From the NCBI GenBank assembly GCA_900323505.1, contig OOIN01000015.1:620001-684000 (forward strand): a stretch of 64,000 nucleotides of DNA, given 5' to 3'. Below, in pieces: positions 31,098 through 40,582 of this stretch. Below the pieces are notes generated by a model. The model was not told the DNA's origin, searched no databases, and worked only from the letters and a program-made list of their open reading frames with translations. Each line of letters opens with the position of its first letter. Positions within the stretch are counted from its first letter, which is position 1. This DNA is from Ustilago trichophora. Lineage: Eukaryota; Basidiomycota; Ustilaginomycetes; Ustilaginales; Ustilaginaceae. The translations under genes and the position numbers were made by a program.

Positions 31098-32591
31098 ATG
31101 GCCTCCGCCGCAGTCATGGCGTCCTCATCGGCGCTCCCAGCCGCTCGTCGTCCTCCTCCTCCTCCCGATATGGACTTGGACGATGACCTCGACGATCACG
31201 CGTTCACATCCATCGACGAACGTGCCATCGAGATCCGTGACTCGTCCGATCCCATGTCGATGCTCAGCTTCTATCGTCGACTCTTTCCATGGAAGCAGCT
31301 CTTTTCCTGGCTAAACCACGACCTGCCACACATGAGCGCCACCAAGTGCTTCACCCACCGCGAGTTTGCCTTCACACTGCAGAACGAAGCCTACCTCCGC
31401 TACAACTCGTTCTCGTCCGCCGACGAGCTCAAGAAGGAAGTCTGCCGTCTCAATCCTGCCCGTTTCGAAATCGGGCCTGTCTATACTGCCAAGCCCAAGG
31501 ACAGAAAGACAGTGCAGAAAGCATCGTTCAAGCCGGTACAGCGCGAGCTCGTATTTGATATCGATATGACCGATTACGACGAGGTGCGAACATGCTGCTC
31601 CGGCAAAGGCATTTGCAAGCGATGCTGGGCCTTCATCGCAGTCGCTGTGCAGGTGCTTGACGAGGCACTCAGGGACGACTTTGGATTCAAGCATCTGCTC
31701 TGGGTGTACTCGGGTCGACGTGGTATCCATTGCTGGATTTCCGACAAGGAGGCGTTTGATCTTGCTGACGATGCGCGAAAGGCCATCGTCGGCTGGCTCG
31801 AGGTGATCAAGGGTGGTGCCAACGCAGTCAAGAAGGTCGACGCTGGCTGGATGGGCAGTGCCGGTGGTAGGAGTTTGCACCCGAGCTTGCGACGCGCAAT
31901 CGGAGGAGAAGGCAGCGAGAGCGGACCTTTGAAACTCGCATTCGTCGACACGGTGCTCAAGGATCAAGACTGCTTCCGCTCGCCAGAACAGTGGAACGTC
32001 CTTCTCCAGTTGCTCCCCTCGTCCGAGGCGGAAGCCATCGAAAAGCTTCGCTCGAAATGGGAGCGCTCCTCGAGCCGATCCAGTCTCGACAAGTGGCAGG
32101 ACGTGATGGAAAGCGCGCAGCGAGCAGGAGAATACAAGAGCGAGCGAATCTGGCGCCCGTGCCTCGAGGACATTATCCTCCAATACACCTATCCGCGTAT
32201 CGACGCAGAGGTGTCGAAGCATCTCAACCATCTTCTCAAGTCGCCCTTTGTCGTACATCCGGCGACAGGCAGGGTCTGTGTCCCGCTCGATCCGTCGAAA
32301 GTGTCTGACTTTGACCCCGAGGCTGGCTGCCCAACTGTGGCACAGTTGCTGAGGGAGCTCAACGCGTACGAGGCCTCCCACAAGGACGCTACACCAGCGG
32401 TCAAGAGCAACTACAAGAACGAGATCTCTTCCGCTTCAGGCGACAATGCGGCGGCTACGGTTAAACAGGATTGGGAAAAGACCAGCTTGAGGCCGTTTGT
32501 GCAGCTGTTTGAGAAGCACTGCAATGCGATTGCCAAAGAGACCCGCGCACTCAGGAGAGCACAGCAGGAGCAGAGCGCTACCGACTTTTGA
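31098..32591 (+). CDS. PRI1: DNA primase small catalytic subunit
   Basis: 497 residues from the ATG at 31098. Family landmarks: MLSFYRRLFPWKQLFSWLNH, CFTHREFAFTLQNEAYLRYN, then the catalytic ELVFDIDMTDYDEVRTC with Asp154 and Asp156 as metal ligands, the Cys-rich zinc site CCSGKGICKRCW, and the conserved VYSGRRGIHCWISD. It makes the RNA primers for leading and lagging strands within the Pol alpha-primase complex. A Pro run (RRPPPPPDMDLDDDLDD) and an acidic stretch precede the core. An MCB hexamer in the promoter fits S-phase expression. No intron. Confidence 0.95.
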   Translation: MASAAVMASSSALPAARRPPPPPDMDLDDDLDDHAFTSIDERAIEIRDSSDPMSMLSFYRRLFPWKQLFSWLNHDLPHMSATKCFTHREFAFTLQNEAYLRYNSFSSADELKKEVCRLNPARFEIGPVYTAKPKDRKTVQKASFKPVQRELVFDIDMTDYDEVRTCCSGKGICKRCWAFIAVAVQVLDEALRDDFGFKHLLWVYSGRRGIHCWISDKEAFDLADDARKAIVGWLEVIKGGANAVKKVDAGWMGSAGGRSLHPSLRRAIGGEGSESGPLKLAFVDTVLKDQDCFRSPEQWNVLLQLLPSSEAEAIEKLRSKWERSSSRSSLDKWQDVMESAQRAGEYKSERIWRPCLEDIILQYTYPRIDAEVSKHLNHLLKSPFVVHPATGRVCVPLDPSKVSDFDPEAGCPTVAQLLRELNAYEASHKDATPAVKSNYKNEISSASGDNAAATVKQDWEKTSLRPFVQLFEKHCNAIAKETRALRRAQQEQSATDF

Positions 32592-33652
32592 TCCTCAATC
32601 GTTGCTGCTTGTTGCACTTTCTCACTTGTTTCACTTTCAAGACTGCCGGACCGGTTTCCCGCTAGTCATCCGATCGCGATTGCTAATGCGATACGACGGC
32701 GATCATATACCCTTGCATTGTTCCAGGGAGAGGCTTGGGCTCTCTCTCTGCACTCCCTTTGTTTACGTAGTGTAGCTTTGTCACCAAGACATCTCTCCGC
32801 ACTGCACTCCGAAAGCATCCATCCTCTCGCCTTTTTCCTCTTCTGAATGTGTCATGGTTGATGCCAGCATGTGTGCGGAAGTGGTACTTGAGCTCAGGCA
32901 TGCTGCATAAAGCACAGATCCCGCTGTACAGTACGTACAGTATGCGAATTGTGAGCAACTGAAAGCTTCCAGAAGAGGCTGATTTGGCGAGGGTCCCGCT
33001 TCGCTTTTCCCCTTTTTGTTCCTTTTTTTATGTGTTGGCTGCGCGTCGGCGCCATACGCAACGCGACACAGACCATTTCCACATTTCCACATTTCCGCAT
33101 TTCGGAAAGTGCGCTTTAACCAATCCTTCACGGCTTTCTTCCTTCCTTCCTTCCTTCCTTCCTTCCATCCCACACCCCATCATCCTTTAATCTGCTACAG
33201 AGGATCATCTCCTATCTCCAAGCCACGAGCTATTCTGACCAGGAGGAAAGTACACCCGCACGGCTTCCGCTCAAACAATCCCCATCCAGCAGAACATCAC
33301 ATCAGCCTATCTACACGCCTCGCCTTTGGTTCCGCTTTTTCCGCATCCATCAGGACTGTACCCGCGACACACCTGTACGCCATTCATAGCCATATCTGCG
33401 ACTCACTCAGGCCGAGCAGCTCAATTCGATCGCTTCGGCTAACGGGGTGCACATCTGAGTCCACTCCCACTGCTTTGCTGCCGCCCCTCTTCCTCAGCAC
33501 ACTATACAATCTGCACTCCAACGCATTTGCCAATCAGGCTCAGCGACGACCAGGTAGAGCCATCCATCACCAATCACCTTTGCTCGCATCCGTCTAGCGC
33601 TACTCCGCAACGCACACTCGCCACATACTCTTCGGCTCGGTAGATCGCAGAG
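32592..33652. other. Intergenic region between PRI1 and the Clr2-like gene
   Basis: 1.06 kb. A (TTCC)n tract lies at 33137-33166, and a TGTACAGTAC-type string lies at about 32930. The last 400 bp are C/A-rich leader-like sequence. No gene recognised. Confidence 0.4.
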
Positions 33653-36169
33653 ATGCTTTCCCCAGAGGAAGTTGCGCGGGACGAAGAAATCTTCCGCGCT
33701 GATGGTTTCATCAAGTTCCCGCGCTCGGATGGAGATCCGAACTATCGCCCACCCAACACGGTAGTTCCTCCCAAAACCGACGCAGAGGTCAACTACTTCC
33801 ACATCTTTAAGCGCGAAGAGAAGAGGCATGACACTTGGCGCAGTGCGCTGGGTGAACAGCTTGCTCAAATTTTCAAGCTACCCACTCTCTCCCGCTCGAA
33901 AGCGAAATGGAAGCTCTACGACTTTCCCGAAAACTACGACTTTGCCGAACAGCGCAAAGGCCCGGCCCACGATCCCCGCACGGATTCGTACATGTTCGGA
34001 AGCCAGGGGCACCGCTTCCGCTCCACCAAAGAGGTGGCGGACCATTTCGCATGGCTTCTCATGGATCCCGACATGAATCCTGCCAACTGCAGGTGCAAAT
34101 ACTGCCACAAGGGTCCTCGAACTTCCACGGGAGGCGATGGCACGCCAAAGAGGCCAGCACAAGGTATCAAGCGCAAAGGCGAACCTATCAGTGCCTCCAC
34201 CGCTGCCACGGCCGGTCGACGCGGTCGCAAATCTCAAGCGGAAGGTGGTGAGATCCACAACGAAACTTCGATCATTGTGCGCGGAGTCGAGATGAGGCGT
34301 CTCGTTCCCGGCGTCACCATCGCCTCGGTTCCGCAGCGTGACCAGGAGGTCATGCATGAGCTGAAACGCGGCGAAAAGGAGCGCTTCCGGGTCGGAGAGG
34401 TGGTGTGGTGCGAGCTCGACGAGCCCGTTGTGGACCCTACCGATCCGATGAGGAAGATCACCGCCTGGCCTGCGGTCATTTTGGATCCGGCGGTCGAGTT
34501 TACTTCCGCGCTTGGCTACTATGCAGAAGGAGACGACAAAAAGACGAGCCTCGAGGCCGTCTCGGCGCCCACGCAGCGTGCCGCCTCGCCTCCGGTTCTG
34601 GGTGGCAGCTCTATCATTCAGTCCATGTCGTATCAGATCACCTTCTTCGGCACCATGGAGAAGGCCAAGGTGCCAGAGAGCTCGCTCACTCCGTACCTGG
34701 TCGGTCTCATTCCTAACGAACTCATCGAGAGCGACCTCGGCACCCGCGACGATCACCCTTGGCTTTTCAAGGAGAGCGAATACCCTCACTTGAACTTGTC
34801 GAGGCAGCCGGACCTGCCTGCACCCAACTTTACAAAGTCGATCGTGGCATTCGGATTCGCTGTCGAGGCAGTGGCCGTACTTCGCAATCTGTACAGCTTG
34901 ACCGACGCCTACTCCGGCTCGGATACGCCCGAAGGAGTGCTGCGCGATCTGGGCGCTGCTGCAGGTGATGGCGACAAACAGCTGTCACTCGGCATGCGCT
35001 TCTACCAGGGCATCTACTTTGGTCTGGAGCGAATCTGGGTGGGTGATGTGGTGCGTCTGAAGCTGACCAACAACGATCTGAAAAAGCTGCAGCGCCAGCT
35101 CAATACGACGCTGGTGGCCGACAAGCAGCCGGGCGCACCCGATCCGGCTGCCATCATCCTCGACGAAGACGGGTCGTACGTACTTCAGCTTGCTGCCATC
35201 TATGAAGATCCGAGGATGCCCAAGACGGTTCGCGTTGCAGGTGAGATCTTCCAAGTGATGGAGCAGTCGAAGTACAACGCGATGAAAGCCGACATCGAGG
35301 CTGCGGTGAAGAAGCTCGAGGATGATGAGGGTATGGACGCGTCGCAGCGACAGGAGGAGACCAAGGCGCTGCAAGCACGATTGCCACAGCCAAGCATCCT
35401 GACGGGCAAGCCAGGCTTTCCTCCCATGCCACCTCTGCCGCAAGGATTTGTCATGATCTCGCTCGGTGATCGTCTCCAGTCGCGTATCCCACGCGAGACT
35501 TCGCTCAACATCGGCCATATCGCCGGCAGGATCTACCCGTCTCTGGGCATGCATTCCGATGGCCCGCGTGTGGCGGAACAGATCAAGCAGAGGCCCAACG
35601 ATAAAAAGCTTGCAGCGGACGAAGACACGCAGATCGACCTTCGGGCACGACTGAGTGTGGCAGGGCTCTTGTCTGGCTGCGTCAAAGCTATGCGTGGCAC
35701 GGTTCACGCCTGGACGCGAACCGCATCTTTCAAAGGTGCCCTTGCACTGGCACGCACCAAGGTCCACAACTTGATCACGGGCGAATTTACTGAGTCGGAC
35801 GCAGAAGAGGCCACGGCATCGCCGAGCAAGACGCCGGCTAAGAAGGTCAAGATTTCCGCAGCAGCAGCAACAGCAGCAGCGGCCGCAGAGACGCCAAGCA
35901 AGATGGTCACCGGGGAGCAGTCGAACGGAGCTACGCAGCCGCAGCCGCAGCCGCAGCCGCAGATGACGCAGACGACACAGGCAACGTCATCGGACAAAGT
36001 CGCCGAAGCAGTGACGGCAGCAGCAACAGATGCGGAATTGCCACCTTCGTCCGAAGACGAACCGCCTCTTCCGCCAGGATGGGTGCTGAGAAAGTCGAGA
36101 AATTTGGGAAGCTGGTATTACGTCCACACGGTAACCAAAAAGACGCAGTGGGAGAGGCCGACGGCCTAG
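33653..36169 (+). CDS. Clr2-like transcriptional-silencing protein with a C-terminal WW domain
   Basis: 838 residues, one exon. The N-terminal third matches the fungal Clr2 family layout: YDFPENYDFAEQRKGPAHDP, then DSYMFGSQGHRFRSTKEVAD, ending in a Cys cluster C146-x-C148-x2-C151 (NCRCKYC). The middle contains a BAH/Tudor-like segment (FRVGEVVWCELDEP...AWPAVIL) and a family-specific region to about residue 660. S. pombe Clr2 belongs to the SHREC deacetylase-remodeller complex in heterochromatin. After an Ala/Pro/Gln-rich linker the protein ends in a WW domain (about 806-837: LPPGWVLRKSRNLGSWYYVH, then TQWERP) closest in pattern to the Pin1/Ess1 WW, which reads phospho-Ser/Thr-Pro. That addition is unusual for Clr2. 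The Clr2 assignment rests on motif layout. Confidence 0.75.
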   Translation: MLSPEEVARDEEIFRADGFIKFPRSDGDPNYRPPNTVVPPKTDAEVNYFHIFKREEKRHDTWRSALGEQLAQIFKLPTLSRSKAKWKLYDFPENYDFAEQRKGPAHDPRTDSYMFGSQGHRFRSTKEVADHFAWLLMDPDMNPANCRCKYCHKGPRTSTGGDGTPKRPAQGIKRKGEPISASTAATAGRRGRKSQAEGGEIHNETSIIVRGVEMRRLVPGVTIASVPQRDQEVMHELKRGEKERFRVGEVVWCELDEPVVDPTDPMRKITAWPAVILDPAVEFTSALGYYAEGDDKKTSLEAVSAPTQRAASPPVLGGSSIIQSMSYQITFFGTMEKAKVPESSLTPYLVGLIPNELIESDLGTRDDHPWLFKESEYPHLNLSRQPDLPAPNFTKSIVAFGFAVEAVAVLRNLYSLTDAYSGSDTPEGVLRDLGAAAGDGDKQLSLGMRFYQGIYFGLERIWVGDVVRLKLTNNDLKKLQRQLNTTLVADKQPGAPDPAAIILDEDGSYVLQLAAIYEDPRMPKTVRVAGEIFQVMEQSKYNAMKADIEAAVKKLEDDEGMDASQRQEETKALQARLPQPSILTGKPGFPPMPPLPQGFVMISLGDRLQSRIPRETSLNIGHIAGRIYPSLGMHSDGPRVAEQIKQRPNDKKLAADEDTQIDLRARLSVAGLLSGCVKAMRGTVHAWTRTASFKGALALARTKVHNLITGEFTESDAEEATASPSKTPAKKVKISAAAATAAAAAETPSKMVTGEQSNGATQPQPQPQPQMTQTTQATSSDKVAEAVTAAATDAELPPSSEDEPPLPPGWVLRKSRNLGSWYYVHTVTKKTQWERPTA

Positions 36170-36279
36170 ACAATCTGTTGTCGGTTGCCGCCAATTATGC
36201 AGTTCATGTACTTGTAAAGTTGTCTGAATCCATCTGGTCCGGTTTTGTGGTGGTTGTTGTTACCATTTGGCTTTGATTG

Positions 36280-36324
36280 AGAGCAGAGAGAGCAGAGAGA
36301 GCAGAGAGAGCAGAGAGAGAGAGT
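36280..36324. repeat. 9-bp AGCAGAGAG repeat
   Basis: About four to five imperfect copies of AGCAGAGAG directly after the Clr2-like gene. Confidence 0.8.
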
Positions 36325-36580
36325 GTGTGTTTGTGTGTGTTTTGTGAGAGAGAGAATGGTGTCATCGGGTGGGGCACCAACGATCGGGAAACGAAAGAGG
36401 AGAGATCTTTACGCGTCCCTCTTGTTCCACCAAAACAAAACAAAAATGAGTCTCTTCTGTGTTGAGATGAATCGCCCAAATTTAATGAAACGAGCGCTTC
36501 AGCCAACTCAACACTCACAGAAATACACACAGACACACAGCTCCATCGATACTACTTGAGATCGACATTCTTCTCACCAC

Positions 36581-36640
36581 ATCATCATCACCTCATCACC
36601 CATCACCTCATCACCCATCACCCATCACCCATCGCTCATC
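36581..36640. repeat. CATCACC-type repeat array
   Basis: Interspersed CATCACC and TCATCACC units over about 60 bp. Confidence 0.8.
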
Positions 36641-37424
36641 ATCCTCGTCCCTTCTTGGTTCGGCGTCTGGAATCTTTCAGATTCCTCTTTTCTCCACGTA
36701 CAGCTGTAATCAGCTTTGACGACTCGTTTACGCCTCACAAATTAGCACCGTCGAGATCCCTCAGCATCGCACAGTGCACAAGAATCGGATCGCATTGGCC
36801 AACCCAAACAGCTTGCACACAGGCTTGGCGCTTTCGATAAAGGAACAAGCTCCCATCAGCTCGCAACTTAGTTCTACATCGCAACGACGACGACGCCTGG
36901 CGTCCAATACCTAGTTCGAGTGTCTCTCACTACTCCGCTCATACTTGCGTCCTTGCGCTTGAACAGCTTACATCTTTTTGAAAGCGCCTTTTGCGACATT
37001 GTCAGGCCGAAACGCAACTCAATCAGCAGCGACTCAGAATACCATCTCACAGCATCTCTCATCTCTCAGCTCAGCTCAGCACAGCTCACCCCCTGCTCGG
37101 TCTCTCCTCCTTCAACTCTTTTTTTGCGACAAGATATACCCGGAACCTCATATTGCATCAACCACACCAAGCCGTCGTTTTTTTTTTTTTTTTGGATCTG
37201 CAAAATCCTGCGATCAAACACAGCTCTATCGCATCTGCATATCGGCTTTCTCTAAACAAGCACTCGAATCAAAAGCGTCGCACACTACCAGAGCATCGTT
37301 TCCACCATCGACATCGGTTACGTTGAGCTACACCAGCCTTTTCAGCGCAGGTATCATCGCATCTAAGAGGCAGACATACGCACAAAGGACTCTACTCTCT
37401 CCAAGCCAGAATTAGCTTGACGAT

Positions 37425-38492
37425 ATGACTTCGACACCGGTCCAAAAGGTACGTTTGCTTCCCCCTCGCGCATCTCATCTCTGTTTCGCTTCGCATCTGG
37501 TCAAAAAACTAACCAATGTCGCTACTTTTGTCTTTCTTCAGTCGGTCCCACTCACGTGCAGCGGTCACACTCGACCAGTGGTCCATCTTGAATTCTCGGA
37601 TTTGCAAGACGATGGCACCTATTCGCTGCTCTCGTCTTGCAAAGATGGCAATCCGATGCTTCGCGACTGGCTCGGTGATTGGGTAGGCACCTTCCTCGGT
37701 CACAAGGGAGCTGTATGGTGTGGCAAGCTTTCCGGTGGCGACGCATCCATTGCGGTGACTGGATCTGCCGATTTCTCGGCCAAGGTATGGGACACTTTTA
37801 CCGGAGAATGCCTTCACACTTTCCCGCACAACCACATTGTACGTACCGTAGCGATCAATGCGGCGGGCAACAAGGTTGTGACGGCGGGACACGAGAAGAA
37901 GTTGCGACTGTTTGATTTGCAGCGACCTGATGCCGAGGCGTTGCTCTTCGAGATGTCTCCTGGCAAGGGCGTTGCTCATGAAGGAGTGATCAAGAGCTCT
38001 GTCTGGCATCGAGGTAGCGAGGCGGAACATATCGTAGTCAGTGCAGGTGAAGACAAGATGATTCGCTGGTGGGATACTCGCAACTTGGAAAAGATTGCCG
38101 AAATGTCGTTTACGGAACCCATCACTTCGATGGAGCGAAGTTCGGGAGTACTGGGAGAGTTGTTGACGGTGACGAGTGGGAAAGATGTCTATTTCATCGA
38201 TGCTGCAACGCGTGCGGTTCGCAAGAAGCATACGCTGAGCGTTCCGGTCAGTTCGGCTTCTCTTCATCCTACGCTGGCGGATCGATTCGTAGCGGGTTCC
38301 GGTGCAGATGGTTGGGTTAGGATCTTTGATTTCCAAACCGGCGCAGAGAGGGAACTGCATAAGGGCCATCATGGACCCGCTCATGCGGTTAGTTATAGTC
38401 CCGATGGCGAATTAGCAGCAAGCGGAAGCGAGGATGGAACCATTCGACTTTGGCAAACTTGGCCTAGTAAAAAATACGGATTGTGGACTTAA
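37425..38492 (+). CDS. STRAP: WD40 protein STRAP (UNRIP)
   Basis: Exons 37425-37448 (MTSTPVQK) and 37542-38492 give 324 residues. The start SVPLTCSGHTRPVVHLEFSD, the insert CKDGNPMLRDWLGDWVGTFL-GHKGAVW, and the end DGELAASGSEDGTIRLWQTW-KKYGLW match human STRAP almost segment by segment. Seven WD repeats can be counted. In animals STRAP works with the SMN complex and in TGF-beta signalling; in fungi the role is less clear, probably RNP assembly. The 93-bp intron (37449-37541, GTACGT...CTTCAG) is a multiple of three and has no in-frame stop, so an unspliced message would encode 355 residues. The cut form is chosen because it restores the family N-terminus. Confidence 0.92.
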   Translation: MTSTPVQKVRLLPPRASHLCFASHLVKKLTNVATFVFLQSVPLTCSGHTRPVVHLEFSDLQDDGTYSLLSSCKDGNPMLRDWLGDWVGTFLGHKGAVWCGKLSGGDASIAVTGSADFSAKVWDTFTGECLHTFPHNHIVRTVAINAAGNKVVTAGHEKKLRLFDLQRPDAEALLFEMSPGKGVAHEGVIKSSVWHRGSEAEHIVVSAGEDKMIRWWDTRNLEKIAEMSFTEPITSMERSSGVLGELLTVTSGKDVYFIDAATRAVRKKHTLSVPVSSASLHPTLADRFVAGSGADGWVRIFDFQTGAERELHKGHHGPAHAVSYSPDGELAASGSEDGTIRLWQTWPSKKYGLWT

Positions 38493-38730
38493 GGCGCCCA
38501 CGATGATCTCCCATCAGTACCTTGTGATGCTATAACTAGGCAGAGAAGAGTCAACGACAACTTGGTTCTGATTACGCTTGTAACACTCTCTCCATTGTAT
38601 CACTTGCAATTTGCCGGTTTTTTTTTTTTTTTTGGCAGCTTTCGAAAATATGATTCCTCTCATTCCGTTCGAGACTCGCATTTTGCGCCTGTGATCACAG
38701 AAGCAGGCTTTGGCGTTTGAACATCACATT

Positions 38731-38783
38731 AGGGGGTTTCAAATTTTTTCGAGTTTTTGAAAACTCGAGTTTTCAAAAACTCG
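38731..38783 (+). repeat. Left terminal inverted repeat with a 34-bp palindrome
   Basis: Starts AGGGGGTTTCAAATTTTTT. Positions 38750-38783 form a perfect palindrome, with half-site CGAGTTTTTGAAAACTC, centred on CTCGAG. Confidence 0.9.
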
Positions 38784-39037
38784 CGTTTACTCAACTTTTG
38801 ACGCCCCCATTTTTGTGCAACAAGTTTGGGTCTAGGAGACTCGAGTCTGGGCTTCACACGGCCGACTAGTCGTGATCCGAATTCCGAAATCCCGCACATA
38901 TCAGACGTGAAAGCATGTCACAAAGACTCAATTGAAGACGGTGGTGGCCACAACACAAACATCTGTATATACAAAGATGGCAACGCTGAGGTAGCTTGAG
39001 TTATCAGGAACAATGACACAGAAACCGTCACCGTCGA

Positions 39038-40249
39038 CTAGTCATTGAGCGTTTTGGCGAAATCGACGTATCGAACAGCTTTGGTCGGGGCAGTCGACGA
39101 AGGGCCCGAAGGAGAGGTAGCCCTGCCAAAGCCGCTGCCCATCTCGTCGAGCAGTTGGAGGAGCTCGCGTCGCAGATCGCCAGCAAGTTTGCGCTGGTGG
39201 TACAATTGGCCTGTGTTGATGAGGTCCAGGTCAACAAGGCCAGTGCGCGGGTCGGTAGCTGAAGACTTGGCTGCTTTGCGGATCAGACGGGCTGCCTCCT
39301 CAACATCGTCCACTACAACCTCGTCGGCGAAACGCATGCGAGCGTGTGCCTCGGACAGACGGATCATCGATTCGAGCTGTCTTGTCGTAGCAGTGATTCG
39401 GCCCTCGGCGCTGCGTGGGTCCTCACCGACTTTACGCAGCTCGATGTAGCGAGCAGCGAGAGCGTCACCGGCTTCCTTGGTGAGGACCGGCGAGATGCGG
39501 TTGCGTGCGTAAGAGATATAGGCGGTGAGTGTCTCGATGGGCAGAATGTCTTTGCCACTAGTGTCGGGCTTGTCTTCCAAGTAGAGGCTGACCAGGTGGC
39601 AAGCCAGACGGCGATCGTTGGCCTCGTCGATCTTGTCGAGCACCAGGTAGACCAGATCGAATCGACTGATGAGGGTAGGAGGAAGATCGATGTTCTTGGT
39701 GATGGGCAGGTTGACGTTGTAGCGCGAGCCTGTTGGGTTGGCAGCCGTGAGGATCGAGGCACGTGCATTGAGGGTGGTAATGATACCGGCCTTGGCGATG
39801 CTGAGCGTCTGCTGCTCCTTCACTTCGTGCAAGACACTGCGAGTTGCATCTCCACCAAAGCCACTCTGCACATCGACATCCTCAAAATCCTCCTCACCGC
39901 CAACACCGACAGCTTGCGCGCCAGGGCCGGCAGCTTGCTCGGAAGCATCTCGAGTAGAGAGATCAACGCCAAGCCTCTTGGCGTTGGTGCGCTTGATGTG
40001 AAGGATGTCAACGAATGTCTTGTAGAGACTCTTGAGACTACGCTGTCGAGGGTTGACGCGGACAGGTGTGCTTCGGAAGATACCGGTGATCTCGACGCGG
40101 TCACCAGGCTTGCTGACGTCGACCAATTTGTCGTAGGCGCACATGCTTACGGTGTGAGGGGTCTGACCATCAGGAACGACGTCGGGAGTCTCCTGAATGC
40201 GAACAACCTGGCGATCTGAGAACTCGCATCGGTTGTGGATGAGCGACAT
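39038..40249 (-). CDS. MCM4-derived protein inside the transposon, lacking Walker A/B
   Basis: From Met at 40249 the 403-residue frame begins MSLIHNRCEFSDRQVVRIQE, the point in MCM4 just after the zinc finger, and continues through the OB-fold part (GDRVEITGIFRSTPVRVNPR). After DVQSGFGG it jumps straight to DATRSVLHEVKEQQTLSIAK, so about 170 residues with Walker A (GDPGTSKSQ in MCM4) and Walker B (DEFDKM) are absent. Then sensor 1 (TAANPTGSRYN), the arginine finger (SRFD) and sensor 2 (RQLESMIRLSEAHARMRF) follow. The C-terminal winged helix is cut to VRYVDFAKTLND. It cannot hydrolyse ATP by itself. Upstream, the same frame is open to the transposase stop (40583) and includes a canonical 78-bp intron (40337-40414). 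No ATG exists in that upstream part, so either translation starts at 40249 or the frame is an extension of the transposase. Confidence 0.75.
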   Translation of the reverse strand: MSLIHNRCEFSDRQVVRIQETPDVVPDGQTPHTVSMCAYDKLVDVSKPGDRVEITGIFRSTPVRVNPRQRSLKSLYKTFVDILHIKRTNAKRLGVDLSTRDASEQAAGPGAQAVGVGGEEDFEDVDVQSGFGGDATRSVLHEVKEQQTLSIAKAGIITTLNARASILTAANPTGSRYNVNLPITKNIDLPPTLISRFDLVYLVLDKIDEANDRRLACHLVSLYLEDKPDTSGKDILPIETLTAYISYARNRISPVLTKEAGDALAARYIELRKVGEDPRSAEGRITATTRQLESMIRLSEAHARMRFADEVVVDDVEEAARLIRKAAKSSATDPRTGLVDLDLINTGQLYHQRKLAGDLRRELLQLLDEMGSGFGRATSPSGPSSTAPTKAVRYVDFAKTLND

Positions 40250-40582
40250 GGGAGTCCTCCTCAGCAATGATGGCGAGGAGAGGGCAACCGAGGAGTGCCG
40301 ACGGTGACGATGTAGGAAAGTGAAGTGGTGATGAAGCTGCGAGATGGATGAAAGATAGAAATTGTCAGAAACTTCAAAGGTAGCAAAACATTCTTGAGCC
40401 GGAATAAAACTTACCTTTAAGTGAACTGTGTGGTTCCCTCGAGCTAGAGGCCTGGCTCTTGAGGGGACTGCTTGAGGGTTAGGCGAGTGGCGACGAGGCT
40501 CCTGCTGCGTTTCGATTCGAAAGGGATGCTGGGGCGAGAGGAGTGCGCTGTTGGGCAAGGCGCTTCTTGTCGCCACTGCATC

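Larger units (their letters stand above)
36170..37424. other. Intergenic region upstream of STRAP
   Basis: 1.25 kb with two repeat patches: an AGAGAGCAG-type minisatellite followed by GT-rich DNA (36280-36340) and a CATCACC/CTCATCACC array (36581-36640). A T-run lies at about 37178-37193. No gene recognised. Confidence 0.4.

Noticed and set aside
39038..40576. Host MCM4 gene broken by a transposon insertion
   Set aside because: The terminal repeats lie outside the MCM4 part on both sides, and the flanking ATT duplication fits the whole 5.8-kb unit. An insertion into MCM4 would place MCM4 sequence outside the repeats.
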